Assembly (NCBI GenBank): GCA_016191845.1
Contig: JACPVF010000007.1
Span: 496,001 to 560,000, forward strand
Direction: 5' to 3'
Length of the DNA: 64,000 nucleotides
DNA from: Chloroflexota bacterium
GTDB taxonomy: Bacteria; Chloroflexota; Anaerolineae; Anaerolineales; Villigracilaceae
Part shown: positions 44,191 through 52,569 of the stretch, in pieces
Layout of the letters: the number at the start of each line of letters is the position of its first letter
Numbering within the stretch: the first letter of the stretch is position 1
Notes under the pieces: generated by a model
What the model saw: the letters and a program-made list of their open reading frames with translations, nothing else
What the model was told of the DNA's origin: nothing
The model's database searches: none
Made by a program: the position numbers and the translations under genes

Positions 44191-45207
44191 CTACCCAGAT
44201 GAAGTTGCAGCTGGTGATGACTTCTTCGGCGGTGCAGGCTTGATGATCGATATGAAGAAATAGATGATGGCCAGAATGACAGCTGTCATCAGGAGAGAGA
44301 GGGGAAGACTGATCGGGAAATTATCGAAGGACTTTCGCCCGGCAAAGAGTAGCAAGTTCGAGAATAAATAATAGAAAAGCGTATTCCTTCCGATTGGTGC
44401 AAGAATGTTCCGCGCAATAGGTACCATCTCCAAAATGCGCGCACCCGAGTACCAGGCCATAAGGAACAGAATGCCCCCCACGATCCACTGGGTGTCAGGC
44501 GGGAAGCGATCCGCTTGCATGACGTGGTAATGCACATACCGGTAGGCGATCACGCCCACCGCGCCTGCAATGGTGAGGGCCCATGAAAAACCGATCTTAT
44601 GCCGCGCCACGGCGATACCCAGCAGGAAGAAGATGAAATAATGTAACACGGGGAAGCCGGTGACCACCTTCAACTCACAACCGATAAACAGGCACAACTG
44701 TGGAGACTTGACCCATGCATAGGGCAGGAAGGGCACAAGCAGCAATAAGAGCGATGTCACCGCCAGGCGCGGCCATGAGTCGACGATCCAGTCGAGCTGG
44801 CGCATCAGAAGTCCACCGATCAAAGAGGTCAATGCGAAGGCGGGCAGGAACTCGGATAACTCAGGCAGGGTGTTCAAGAACAGGATATCCACCAAAGCGG
44901 TGGGAGTCCATTCCTTGGCATGGATGATCAATTCGTAGGCAATTCCCGAAATATAAAAGGCAATCAGGATGCGCGCCGCGTTGGACAGGATCTGTACAAA
45001 CGTCAACCGTCCGCGCGTGTAAGAGACATACATGCCATAACCAAAGCAAAACAGGAATCCCGAAAAGGTCACGATGCTCAGGGTGTAGTAGATATTCCCG
45101 GCAATGCCGTTGGTCGTACTCCAAAAATCCATCATGTGACCCCAGACCATGCCGATCACAAAGATACCTTTGAGCACATCGATGCCGTCGTCGCGTTTGT
45201 GTTCCAT
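44191..45207 (-). CDS. Acyltransferase-3-like membrane protein
   Basis: A 338-residue protein with about 10 helices. The opening DDGIDVLKGIFVIGMVWGHM resembles the acyltransferase family 3 start, where an N-terminal Arg/His pair is typical. It ends in a Pro/Lys/Ser-rich tail. The family O-acylates sugars and other surface molecules; the substrate is unknown. Related membrane families of unknown function cannot be excluded. Confidence 0.65.
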   Translation of the reverse strand: MEHKRDDGIDVLKGIFVIGMVWGHMMDFWSTTNGIAGNIYYTLSIVTFSGFLFCFGYGMYVSYTRGRLTFVQILSNAARILIAFYISGIAYELIIHAKEWTPTALVDILFLNTLPELSEFLPAFALTSLIGGLLMRQLDWIVDSWPRLAVTSLLLLLVPFLPYAWVKSPQLCLFIGCELKVVTGFPVLHYFIFFLLGIAVARHKIGFSWALTIAGAVGVIAYRYVHYHVMQADRFPPDTQWIVGGILFLMAWYSGARILEMVPIARNILAPIGRNTLFYYLFSNLLLFAGRKSFDNFPISLPLSLLMTAVILAIIYFFISIIKPAPPKKSSPAATSSG

Positions 45208-45258
45208 GGAAACTCCTCGCGCAATTTTACTGGAAAATTCAAAAATTTCTGTGCGTGG

Positions 45259-45264
45259 TACAAT
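45259..45264 (+). promoter_or_regulatory. -10 box of the cobalamin operon
   Basis: TACAAT lies about 15 nt upstream of the first conserved riboswitch helix. No strong -35 is seen. Confidence 0.45.
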
Positions 45265-45275
45265 CTGCTCATAAT

Positions 45276-45400
45276 CAAATACGGCCAGTCAGCGGCGAAG
45301 CCAGTGAGATTCTGGCGCTGTCGCGCAACTGTGAAGGCAGCCATTGCTGCCCAAGTCAGGTCGCCCGCCCTGGTCGGTTCGCCACACTCTCGCGGAAAGG
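45276..45400 (+). ncRNA. Cobalamin riboswitch
   Basis: The core GCCAGTGAGATTCTGGCGCT, then GTCGCGCAACTGTGA, and the B12-box-like AAGTCAGGTCGCCCGCC occur in the standard order. Downstream GGAGGTGGAGGA can pair with TCCTACCTCC, and a terminator hairpin follows. It precedes a BtuFCD-type importer, which is the expected target: with cobalamin bound, expression of the transporter would fall. Confidence 0.88.
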
Positions 45401-45437
45401 AGGTGGAGGATGGCCTGCCCGGATTGCCTCTCCTACC

Positions 45438-45469
45438 TCCCCTGTCACCACGGCAGGGGATTTTGATTT
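45438..45469 (+). terminator. Riboswitch expression-platform terminator
   Basis: TCCCCTG and CAGGGGA close a 9-nt loop, followed by TTTTGATTT. Positioned between the riboswitch core and btuF. Confidence 0.7.
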
Positions 45470-45479
45470 CAAATTTTGC

Positions 45480-45505
45480 ATAGGTCGGGACATAATCCCA
45501 CCTAC
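45480..45505. repeat. GTAGG-family palindrome 4 (degenerate)
   Basis: ATAGGTCGGGA faces TCCCACCTAC around CATAA. One end base and one stem base deviate from the family pattern. It lies between the riboswitch terminator and btuF. Confidence 0.6.
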
Positions 45506-45522
45506 AGCACACAGGAGTTTCC

Positions 45523-46431
45523 ATGTTTCGTAAGTTGACCTTCATCCTGCTCGCCCTTGGATTATTACTGACGGCCTGCAGCCCGTCCGCCCCGTCGGCG
45601 GGTTCCATTCAATTGACCGACGGCCTTGGCCGTGAGGTTTCCCTCGCCGCCCCCGCCCAGCGCATCGTCTCGCTGGCACCTTCCAACACCGAGATCCTCT
45701 TCGCCATCGGCGCTGGGAGCCAGGTGGTGGGCCGCGACGAATTTTCCGATTACCCTGCCGAAGCAGCCAGTGTCGAAAAGGTTGGCGGCTCGATGGGTGA
45801 GTACAGCGTCGAGGCCATCGTGGCGCTCAAACCCGACCTGGTCCTGGCAGCCGAGATCAACACGCCCGAGTTGGTCAAACAACTCGAAGACCTCGGTCTG
45901 ACGGTTTACTATCTCAAGAATCCCAAGACCATCGAAGAGATGTATACCAACCTGGGCATCGTGGGCCAGTTGACCGGACATGATGTGACCAGTGTGGTGG
46001 ATGGTCTCAAGGCACGTGTCAAGGCCGTGGATGACAAGATCGCCACCGCCACAGAACGTCCAGCCGTGTTCTACGAGATCGACGCCACCGACCCTGCCAA
46101 GCCGTATACTTACGGCCCTGGCTCTTTTGGTGATCTGCTCATCACGCGCGCAGGCGGAATCAACGTCGGCGGACAGTTGACCGACCCCTATCCGCAGATC
46201 AGCCTGGAGCAGTTGGTCGTTTCGAATCCGTCGATCATCCTGCTGGGCGATGCGCAATGGGGCACCACGCCCGAATCCGTTCTGGTTCGCCCAGGCTGGG
46301 AGAGCATCGCCGCGGTGCAGTCCAAGTCGGTCTTCCCCATCGACGACAACATGATCAGCCGCCCGGGTCCGCGTTTGGTGGATGGGCTCGAAGCACTGGC
46401 AAAATTGATCCATCCCGAATTGTTCCAATAA
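45523..46431 (+). CDS. btuF: Cobalamin-type ABC transporter substrate-binding lipoprotein
   Basis: A 302-residue BtuF/FecB-like binding protein. The lipobox is LLTACSPS (Cys about 19). Family features are RIVSLAPSNTEILFAIGAGS and DLVLAAEINTPELVKQL. Cobalamin specificity is inferred from the riboswitch upstream and from the permease and ATPase genes that follow. Confidence 0.9.
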   Translation: MFRKLTFILLALGLLLTACSPSAPSAGSIQLTDGLGREVSLAAPAQRIVSLAPSNTEILFAIGAGSQVVGRDEFSDYPAEAASVEKVGGSMGEYSVEAIVALKPDLVLAAEINTPELVKQLEDLGLTVYYLKNPKTIEEMYTNLGIVGQLTGHDVTSVVDGLKARVKAVDDKIATATERPAVFYEIDATDPAKPYTYGPGSFGDLLITRAGGINVGGQLTDPYPQISLEQLVVSNPSIILLGDAQWGTTPESVLVRPGWESIAAVQSKSVFPIDDNMISRPGPRLVDGLEALAKLIHPELFQ

Positions 46432-46438
46432 ATTACAG

Positions 46439-46466
46439 GTAGGGGCGGACAGTTGTCCGCCCCTAC
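46439..46466. repeat. GTAGG-family palindrome 5
   Basis: 28 bp, half-site GTAGGGGCGGACAG with one central mismatch. It lies between btuF and btuC, 7 bp before the btuC ATG. Confidence 0.85.
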
Positions 46467-46473
46467 GGCTTCC

Positions 46474-47466
46474 ATGAAACGCTCTGTTCTAATTTCTTTT
46501 CTCCTTCTCCTCCTTGCCCTGACCCTCAGCCTGGCCATCGGTTCGGTGTTCCTCACGCCCTCCGAGTTGTGGAACGTGTTGCTCGGGCGCGGCACGCCCA
46601 CAGCGATGCAGATCGTGTGGGCCATCCGCCTGCCACGCACAGTGTTGATCGTGCTGACAGGCATGGCGTTGGCGGGCAGCGGTACAGCCTATCAGGGACT
46701 CTTCCGCAACCCGCTAGCCGATCCATTCCTGATCGGCGTGGCTTCGGGCGCGGGCCTGGGCGCAGTCATCGCGATGAGCGTCAAATGGCCGTACTCGTTT
46801 TGGGGGCTGATGGCCGTGCCGATGGCGTCGTTTCTTGGTGCGTTGTTGACCGTCTTCGCCGTTTATTTCGTGGCTCGCGTCGGGAACACGGTCCCCACCA
46901 CGAATCTGATCCTGGCGGGCGTGGCCATCTCGTCCTTTGCCACGTCATTGACCTCGTTCCTGATGCTGCGTTCGACGGGCGAGGTGCGGCGCGCCTTGGG
47001 TTGGCTGTTGGGCGGAGCCAGCCAGGGGGGCTGGACAGCCATCCTGGCGCTGTTGCCTTATCTGGCAATCGGCCTGGGAATCCTGCTGTTGAGCGGACAC
47101 ATCCTCAACTTATTGCAATTCGGCGATGACCAGGCTCAGCAACTTGGACTGAACGTGGGACGTGCGCGGGCGTTGGTGCTGGCGGCGGCTTCGCTTTCGG
47201 CGGCAGCCGCCGTGGCTTTCTCGGGCATCATCGGATTCATCGGGCTGATCGTCCCGCACATCATCCGCTTATGGGTGGGCGGAGATTATCGTCGCGTGAT
47301 GCCGCTATCCATTTTAGGTGGGGCCACAGCCCTGCTGCTTTCGGACGTGCTGGCACGCGTGCTGTTGGCGCCGCAGGAATTGCCCGTGGGAATCGTCACC
47401 TCGCTGGCAGGAGCACCCTTCTTTTTGTGGGTATTGCGGCGCGCGAAGAATCAGGGATATTGGTGA
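46474..47466 (+). CDS. btuC: Cobalamin-type ABC transporter permease
   Basis: A 330-residue FecCD-family permease with about 9-10 helices. Family segments are RLPRTVLIVLTGMALAGSG, YQGLFRNPLADPFLIGVASG and GFIGLIVPHIIRLWVGGDYR. The ATG at 46474 is chosen; an upstream TTG in the same frame lies inside palindrome 5. The stop is 3 bp before btuD. Confidence 0.92.
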   Translation: MKRSVLISFLLLLLALTLSLAIGSVFLTPSELWNVLLGRGTPTAMQIVWAIRLPRTVLIVLTGMALAGSGTAYQGLFRNPLADPFLIGVASGAGLGAVIAMSVKWPYSFWGLMAVPMASFLGALLTVFAVYFVARVGNTVPTTNLILAGVAISSFATSLTSFLMLRSTGEVRRALGWLLGGASQGGWTAILALLPYLAIGLGILLLSGHILNLLQFGDDQAQQLGLNVGRARALVLAAASLSAAAAVAFSGIIGFIGLIVPHIIRLWVGGDYRRVMPLSILGGATALLLSDVLARVLLAPQELPVGIVTSLAGAPFFLWVLRRAKNQGYW

Positions 47467-47469
47467 GTT

Positions 47470-48243
47470 ATGTTAAAAATTGAAAATCTCTCGGCTGCTT
47501 ATCACGAACATCCCGTCCTGCGTGGCATCTCGCTGGAGGTGAAGAACGGCGAGGTGCTGGCGTTGATCGGGCCGAACGGCGCAGGCAAGTCTACGTTGAT
47601 CCGCGCGGTGAGTGGCGTGATTCCCTACACTGGCCAGGTCCGCACCAATGGCGATGACTTCGCTGCGCTCACGTCCATGCAGCGCGCGCGCTACATCGCG
47701 GTGGTGCCGCAGGCCATTTCGCTCCCGCCCGCCTTCACGGTCTGGGAGACGGTGCTGATGGGACGCACACCCTATCTGGGATTTCTCGGCCACGCCTCCG
47801 AGCAGGATGAGGAGTTGGCGCGCCGCTCCCTGGAGCGGGTCCATGCCCTGGAGTTGATCGACCGCCGCGTGGGCGAACTCTCGGGTGGAGAGGCTCAACG
47901 TGTGCTGCTGGCTCGCGCCCTGACGCAGTCCACACCCATTCTGCTGCTCGACGAGCCAACCGCGCACCTCGACCTGCAATACCAGGTCAGCCTGCTGGAA
48001 TTGGTCCGCGACCTGGCGCGCAAGGACAACCTGGCCGTGCTGGTTGCGCTGCATGACCTGAATCTGGCCGCGCGTTATGCGGACCGCATTGCGCTCCTGG
48101 TCGGGGGTGTGGAAAAAGCCGTGGGGACGCCGAATCAGGTCCTTCGTCCGGAATTGATCGAGGCGGCTTATTGTCTGCCTGTGCACGTTGTCCCACATCC
48201 ATTTCATGAAGGTCCCCTTGTCCTGCCCGCCGAACGAAGCTAG
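47470..48243 (+). CDS. btuD: Cobalamin-type ABC transporter ATPase
   Basis: A 257-residue ATP-binding subunit: Walker A IGPNGAGKSTLIRA, Q-loop VVPQAISLPPAF, signature ELSGGEAQRVLLARAL, Walker B ILLLDEPTAHLD and the switch LVALHDLNLAARYADR. It energises the BtuC channel. Confidence 0.94.
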   Translation: MLKIENLSAAYHEHPVLRGISLEVKNGEVLALIGPNGAGKSTLIRAVSGVIPYTGQVRTNGDDFAALTSMQRARYIAVVPQAISLPPAFTVWETVLMGRTPYLGFLGHASEQDEELARRSLERVHALELIDRRVGELSGGEAQRVLLARALTQSTPILLLDEPTAHLDLQYQVSLLELVRDLARKDNLAVLVALHDLNLAARYADRIALLVGGVEKAVGTPNQVLRPELIEAAYCLPVHVVPHPFHEGPLVLPAERS

Positions 48244-48263
48244 AATTGCTTCAGCGAGGCGGC

Positions 48264-48689
48264 ATGAAGAAGCGCATTCCCAACGCAGAAGACAAATACC
48301 CGATCGAGATCGAGATGGGCCTGCTCGACGAGAAAACGCAGATTCTGGTCGGCTGGCCGGGCTATCGCACGTCCTTCAATAAATCAGGGCTGGGGTACGT
48401 TGAGACGGTCGCCGAAGAAGCGCATATCGAAGGTCTGATGCTGCGTTGGTTGTTGACGGGGAAATTCATTGTTCGCAATCCAATCTACCTATTTTTCATG
48501 ACAGTGCTGGCTCTGATGTTGGGAGTCCTGCCTGCGTTGGGAATTGCGGTCGAATTGCTGGCAGGCAATTACAGCATCCTCATGCTGTTGGTTGTAGCTT
48601 TTCCCCAGTTGACCCTGGGTGGGCTGTTATCATATAACGTCATCCTGAGCCTGCTGGACAAGGACAGTCGGTCCATCACGGGGGATTGA
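48264..48689 (+). CDS. Hypothetical small membrane protein
   Basis: A 141-residue protein starting at ATG 48264 after a GAGGCGG site. A polar N-terminus (about 70 residues, with EIEMGLLDEKTQILVGWPGY) leads to two helices (about residues 77-98 and 105-128). No family recognised. It follows btuD by 20 bp and may share the transcript. Confidence 0.55.
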   Translation: MKKRIPNAEDKYPIEIEMGLLDEKTQILVGWPGYRTSFNKSGLGYVETVAEEAHIEGLMLRWLLTGKFIVRNPIYLFFMTVLALMLGVLPALGIAVELLAGNYSILMLLVVAFPQLTLGGLLSYNVILSLLDKDSRSITGD

Positions 48690-48692
48690 CGC

Positions 48693-48721
48693 TTGACTCG
48701 CTTTGTGCGGAAATGTATAAT
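48693..48721 (+). promoter_or_regulatory. Promoter of the valS T-box transcript
   Basis: TTGACT (48693-48698) and TATAAT (48716-48721) are separated by 17 bp. Confidence 0.75.
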
Positions 48722-48727
48722 CCCAAC

Positions 48728-49017
48728 CATTCAGGAGTAGTATGTGGACTGGCGCGCTGATAGAGAAGGAAGTCATCGGCTGGAAACTTCCACAGCAACA
48801 AGCCGCAGAAGTCGCCTGAAGCATTTGACGAAGAAAGCGAACCGCAAGTAGACCGTCACGGGTTTGCCCGTTACAGCATGGGCTGATGAACACGTCAGCT
48901 ACAGAGTGCGTTCTTACCCTTAGTGACCTTTGTGTCCTTTGTGGTTAAAAACGAACCGAGGTGGTACCGCGGAGTAAATGCTTCGTCCTCTTATTGGACG
49001 AGGCGTTTTTATTTTAA
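48728..49017 (+). ncRNA. T-box leader of valS
   Basis: The T-box itself is GAGGTGGTACCGCGGAGT (about 48958-48975), which pairs with the uncharged tRNA acceptor end in the antiterminator. Upstream are the AGAGAAGGAAG-containing stem I region (about 48760-48835) and the stem III type element ACGGGTTTGCCCGTTACAGC. The terminator TCGTCCTC-loop-GGACGAGG followed by TTTTT is at about 48983-49010. Uncharged tRNA-Val should allow read-through into valS. A repeat-like segment lies in the linker at 48919-48951. Confidence 0.88.
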
Positions 49018-49108
49018 GACACGAGAGAACAGAAAGTAGAGAGCAGCCTCTGTTCCCAGCCGTGTTCTCTACTCTCTACGATCTACTCTCTGCAACCAAG
49101 GAGCAAGA

Positions 49109-51814
49109 ATGACGAAACACGAATTACCAAAGGCATATGACTTCAAATCCACCGAGCCGCGCATCTACGAGATGTGGGAGAAGGGTGGCTACTTCAAGCC
49201 GCACAACGACCCGAACAAGCCCGACTTCGACCCGACGGTCAAGCCGTTCGTGATCTCCATCCCGCCGCCGAACGTGACGGGTGAGCTGCATCTCGGTCAC
49301 GCCATGTTCGTCAGCATGGAAGATCTGATGATCCGCTACCACCGCATGAAGGGGTACTCCACGCTGTGGGTGCCAGGCACCGACCATGCGGGCATCGCCA
49401 CGCAGTTGATGGTGGAACGTCACCTGCTCAAAACCGAAGAGGTCACGCGTGAAGAAATCGGCCGCGATGAATTCCTCAAACGCACCTGGGAGTGGAAGCG
49501 CAAGTACGCGGGCCAGATCACGGGACAGATCCGCCGCCTGGGCGCCTCCTGCGACTGGGAGCGCGAGCGCTTCACCCTTGATGACGGCCTGAGCCGCGCC
49601 GTGCGCGAAGCCTTCGTGCGCCTCTACGAAAAGGGACTCATCTATCGCGGCCCGCGCCTGATCAACTGGTCGCCTGGACTCAAGACCGCCGTCTCGGACC
49701 TCGAAGTGGAATACTCCGAGGAGCAGGCCACGCTGTATTACTTCAAGTACAGGCTGGCTGATGACGGTAGGGGCGATCCGACGGATCGCCCTTACATCCC
49801 TGTTGCCACCATCCGCCCTGAGACCATTCTGGGCGATACGGCCGTGGCTGTCCACCCCGAGGATGAACGTTACAAGAAGTTCATCGGCCGCAAGGTGGTG
49901 GTGCCGATGGTGGGACGCGAGATCCCCGTCATCGCTGACGATTATGTGGCGATGGAATTCGGCACGGGCGCGCTCAAGATCACGCCTGGACATGACCCGA
50001 ACGACTACGCCATTGCCCAGCGCCACAACCTGCCGATCATCTCGATGCTCGATCAGGCGGCGAAGGTCAACGAAAACGGCGGCAAATATCAGGGTCAGGA
50101 CCGATTCGAGGCGCGCAAGAACCTGTGGGCTGACATGAAGGCCGCAGGGCTGGTCATCAAGGAAGAGCCGTACCTCACCACCATCCCGCGCTCGCAGCGT
50201 GGCGGCGAAATTGTCGAGCCGATGATCTCCGAGCAGTGGTTCGTGACCATCGAGCCGCTGGCCAAGGCTGCGCTCGAAGCCGTGCGCGATGGACGCATCC
50301 GCATCGTGCCCGAACGCTTCGAGAAGATCTACTACAACTGGCTGGAGAACATCAAGGACTGGTGCATCAGCCGTCAGCTGTGGTGGGGACACCGCATCCC
50401 CGTGTGGTATTGCCCGGATGGCCATATGACCGTCGCGCGCGAGGACCCGACCGAGTGCGCCACCTGCGGCTCGAAGGACATCCATCAGGACGACGACGTG
50501 CTCGACACCTGGTTCTCGTCTGGCCTGTGGCCATTCTCGACGCTCGGCTGGCCCGAAGAGACACCCGACTTCAAATATTTCTATCCCACCTCCTACATGG
50601 AGACGGGATACGACATCCTGTTCTTCTGGGTGGCGCGCATGATCATGAGCGGCATCGAGTACACGGGACAGGTGCCCTTCCACACCGTGTACCTGCACGG
50701 CCTGATCCGCGACGAGCACGGACACAAGATGTCCAAGACCAAAGGCAATGTGATCGACCCGCTGATTGTCATGGATGATCTCGGCACCGACGCGCTGCGT
50801 TTCACGCTGTTGGTGGGTTCCACGCCTGGCAACGACATGAGCCTCTCGGTCAAGAAGGTGGAAGCCAATCGCAACTTTGCCAACAAGTTGTGGAATGCGG
50901 GGCGCTTTGTGATCAACGCCATCGGGAGTCAGGAACAAGCCGCCGAACTCGGCGAATACACCCTCGCCGACTCCTGGATTTGGGCCCGCCTCCAGCAGCT
51001 CGTCCGCGACGTGGAGCGCCTGTTTCAGAACTTCCAGTACGGCGAGGCGGGGCGCCAGATCTACGAGTTCGTGTGGTCGGACTTTGCCGACTGGTATGTG
51101 GAGATCGCCAAGCAAGAACTGGCCGAGGGCGGCGCCCGAGCCGCTCGTGCCGCCGATACGCTGACGCGCGTCTTCGACATGGCCCTGCGCCTGTTGCATC
51201 CTTTCACGCCCTTCGTGACCGAAGAGATCTGGGGCCACCTGCGCGAAGCCCTGCTCGACTCTTCGCTGGCCAGCATCGCCGCAGACTGGCCCAATGCGCT
51301 AATCGTGGCTCGCTTCCCCGAGCCGCGCGACCCCGAAGGCTGGGAAGAATCCAAGCTGGCCGACTTTGCATTGATCCAGGATATCATCCGCTCGATTCGC
51401 AACCTGCGCGCGGAGAAGAACCTGCCACCGTCCAAGAAGCTGGCTGCCACACTCGTGGGTGGTGCAAAGACCAACCTGCTCACGGAACAGTCCAGGGTCA
51501 TCGCTACGCTGGCAGGCCTGGATACCGCACAACTCTCCATCGTGGAGTCGCTCGCGTCCAAGCCTGAAAGCGCCACGGCATTGGTTGTCGGTGCGGTGGA
51601 GATCTACCTCCCGCTGGCAGGCGCGGTGGATTCCGCCGAGGAACGCTCCCGTCTCGAAAAGGAACTCAAGGAAGCTGAGTCTCACATCGAGCGCCTCGAA
51701 AAGCTGCTCTCCAGCGACTTCGCCAACAAGGCTCCCGCGCCCGTGGTTGCCAAGGAGCGTGAGAAACTGGCTGGTTACAAGGAAACCGCCGAGAAGATCA
51801 AGGCACAGCTATAA
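49109..51814 (+). CDS. valS: Valyl-tRNA synthetase
   Basis: A 901-residue class-I synthetase. HIGH motif region PPNVTGELHLGHAMFVSMED (about residues 51-70); editing-domain start VATIRPETILGDTAVAVHPE (about 232); KMSKS region GHKMSKTKGNVIDPLIVMDD; C-terminal coiled coil (about 832-901). Residues 220-229 (GRGDPTDRPY) are coded by an in-frame copy of the GTAGG palindrome. Controlled by the T-box leader. Confidence 0.96.
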   Translation: MTKHELPKAYDFKSTEPRIYEMWEKGGYFKPHNDPNKPDFDPTVKPFVISIPPPNVTGELHLGHAMFVSMEDLMIRYHRMKGYSTLWVPGTDHAGIATQLMVERHLLKTEEVTREEIGRDEFLKRTWEWKRKYAGQITGQIRRLGASCDWERERFTLDDGLSRAVREAFVRLYEKGLIYRGPRLINWSPGLKTAVSDLEVEYSEEQATLYYFKYRLADDGRGDPTDRPYIPVATIRPETILGDTAVAVHPEDERYKKFIGRKVVVPMVGREIPVIADDYVAMEFGTGALKITPGHDPNDYAIAQRHNLPIISMLDQAAKVNENGGKYQGQDRFEARKNLWADMKAAGLVIKEEPYLTTIPRSQRGGEIVEPMISEQWFVTIEPLAKAALEAVRDGRIRIVPERFEKIYYNWLENIKDWCISRQLWWGHRIPVWYCPDGHMTVAREDPTECATCGSKDIHQDDDVLDTWFSSGLWPFSTLGWPEETPDFKYFYPTSYMETGYDILFFWVARMIMSGIEYTGQVPFHTVYLHGLIRDEHGHKMSKTKGNVIDPLIVMDDLGTDALRFTLLVGSTPGNDMSLSVKKVEANRNFANKLWNAGRFVINAIGSQEQAAELGEYTLADSWIWARLQQLVRDVERLFQNFQYGEAGRQIYEFVWSDFADWYVEIAKQELAEGGARAARAADTLTRVFDMALRLLHPFTPFVTEEIWGHLREALLDSSLASIAADWPNALIVARFPEPRDPEGWEESKLADFALIQDIIRSIRNLRAEKNLPPSKKLAATLVGGAKTNLLTEQSRVIATLAGLDTAQLSIVESLASKPESATALVVGAVEIYLPLAGAVDSAEERSRLEKELKEAESHIERLEKLLSSDFANKAPAPVVAKEREKLAGYKETAEKIKAQL
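49767..49795. repeat. GTAGG-family palindrome 6, inside valS
   Basis: GTAGGGGCGATCCG faces CGGATCGCCCTTAC with one centre base and one stem mismatch. It is in frame with valS and adds about ten codons in the segment between YFKYRLADD and the editing-domain strand. Confidence 0.85.
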
Positions 51815-51831
51815 CAACCGTCCAAGATGAG

Positions 51832-51861
51832 AAGGGCGCACTGTGGTGCGCCCTTTTTGTT
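51832..51861 (+). terminator. Terminator of valS
   Basis: AAGGGCGCAC and GTGCGCCCTT close a 4-nt loop, followed by TTTGTTT. It lies 17 bp after the stop. Confidence 0.85.
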
Positions 51862-51966
51862 TGTGACAAACCCAACCCGAATCAGCGACATTCGTCACTT
51901 CGCGCCGCATGCCCCATCAGGTATCTTTTAGGCCGCATAGTAAGATTTCAAATAGGAGAAACCATC

Positions 51967-52158
51967 ATGACCATGAAGATCACTGAAGATTGCATCGCCT
52001 GCGGCGCATGCGTTCCCGACTGCCCGACCGAATCGATCAGCGAAGGCGACGGCACCCTGTACGTCATCGACCAGGCCACCTGTGTCGAGTGCGAAGGTCA
52101 CTATGACTCCCCGCGCTGCGTGGCAGCCTGCCCGGTCGACTGCATCGTCAAGGCGTAA
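51967..52158 (+). CDS. Ferredoxin, 2[4Fe-4S]-type
   Basis: A 63-residue ferredoxin. The first cluster motif is CIACGACVPDCP. The second is an altered CVECEGHYDSPRCVAACP, with an 8-residue insertion between its second and third cysteines as in Alvin-type ferredoxins. It has its own GGAG ribosome site and stands alone between valS and the FMN riboswitch. Confidence 0.92.
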   Translation: MTMKITEDCIACGACVPDCPTESISEGDGTLYVIDQATCVECEGHYDSPRCVAACPVDCIVKA

Positions 52159-52164
52159 CTGCGT

Positions 52165-52170
52165 TATAAT
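52165..52170 (+). promoter_or_regulatory. -10 box of the riboflavin-transport operon
   Basis: TATAAT 17 nt before the first helix of the FMN riboswitch. It overlaps the end of the ferredoxin gene region, and no clear -35 is seen. Confidence 0.5.
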
Positions 52171-52186
52171 CTTCCCAACTAAATAA

Positions 52187-52328
52187 AACCTTCGGGGCAG
52201 GGTGTAATTCCCGATCGGTGGTATAGCCCACGAGCCTGTTTGGGTACATCGTCTTTCCTCCTTGGGAAAACGGGCATGATCCGGTGTGATTCCGGGGCCG
52301 ACAGTTATAGTCTGGATAGAAGAAGGTC
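52187..52328 (+). ncRNA. FMN riboswitch (RFN element)
   Basis: All conserved blocks are present in order: CCTTCGGGGCAGGGTG, AATTCCCGATCGGTGGTA, AGCCCACGAGCC, GATCCGGTGTGATTCCGGGG, CCGACAGTTATAGTCTGGAT and the closing AGAAGGT. It precedes a three-gene ABC importer whose likely ligand is therefore riboflavin or a precursor. FMN binding should favour the terminator at 52361. Confidence 0.95.
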
Positions 52329-52360
52329 TTGACCCATGTTCTGGGTTTGATTTGACTTAA

Positions 52361-52397
52361 GTCCCCGAAAACGTTCGTTGTTTTCGGGGACTTTGTT
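52361..52397 (+). terminator. FMN riboswitch terminator
   Basis: GTCCCCGAAAAC pairs with GTTTTCGGGGAC over a 7-nt loop, followed by TTTGTT. It lies 33 nt after the aptamer. Confidence 0.8.
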
Positions 52398-52461
52398 CAT
52401 CAGGCGTGGACCCTGGGCCTGATTCCGCGCCCCGTTGGTTTTGACCATCGAGGCGTTTTTT

Positions 52462-52558
52462 ATGTCGTTGCGAGGAGGGCCGAAGGCCCACCTCCTGTTT
52501 GAGTGATTTGCTGTTTTGCGGAGATTGCTTCGGGCGCATGGTGCCCTCGCAATGACGT
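52462..52558. repeat. Inverted-repeat element, copy B (97 bp)
   Basis: Ends ATGTCGTTGCGAGG and CCTCGCAATGACGT, 12 of 14 paired. Related to copy A at 3917-4029. It sits between the riboswitch terminator and ribX. An in-frame ATG of the ribX frame (52552) lies within its right end. Confidence 0.75.
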
Positions 52559-52569
52559 CCAAAGATATT

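Noticed and set aside
49124-51238. Long minus-strand frame of 704 codons opposite valS
   Set aside because: It mirrors the codon pattern of valS in a GC-rich genome, has no recognisable domain and lies wholly within a certain gene.
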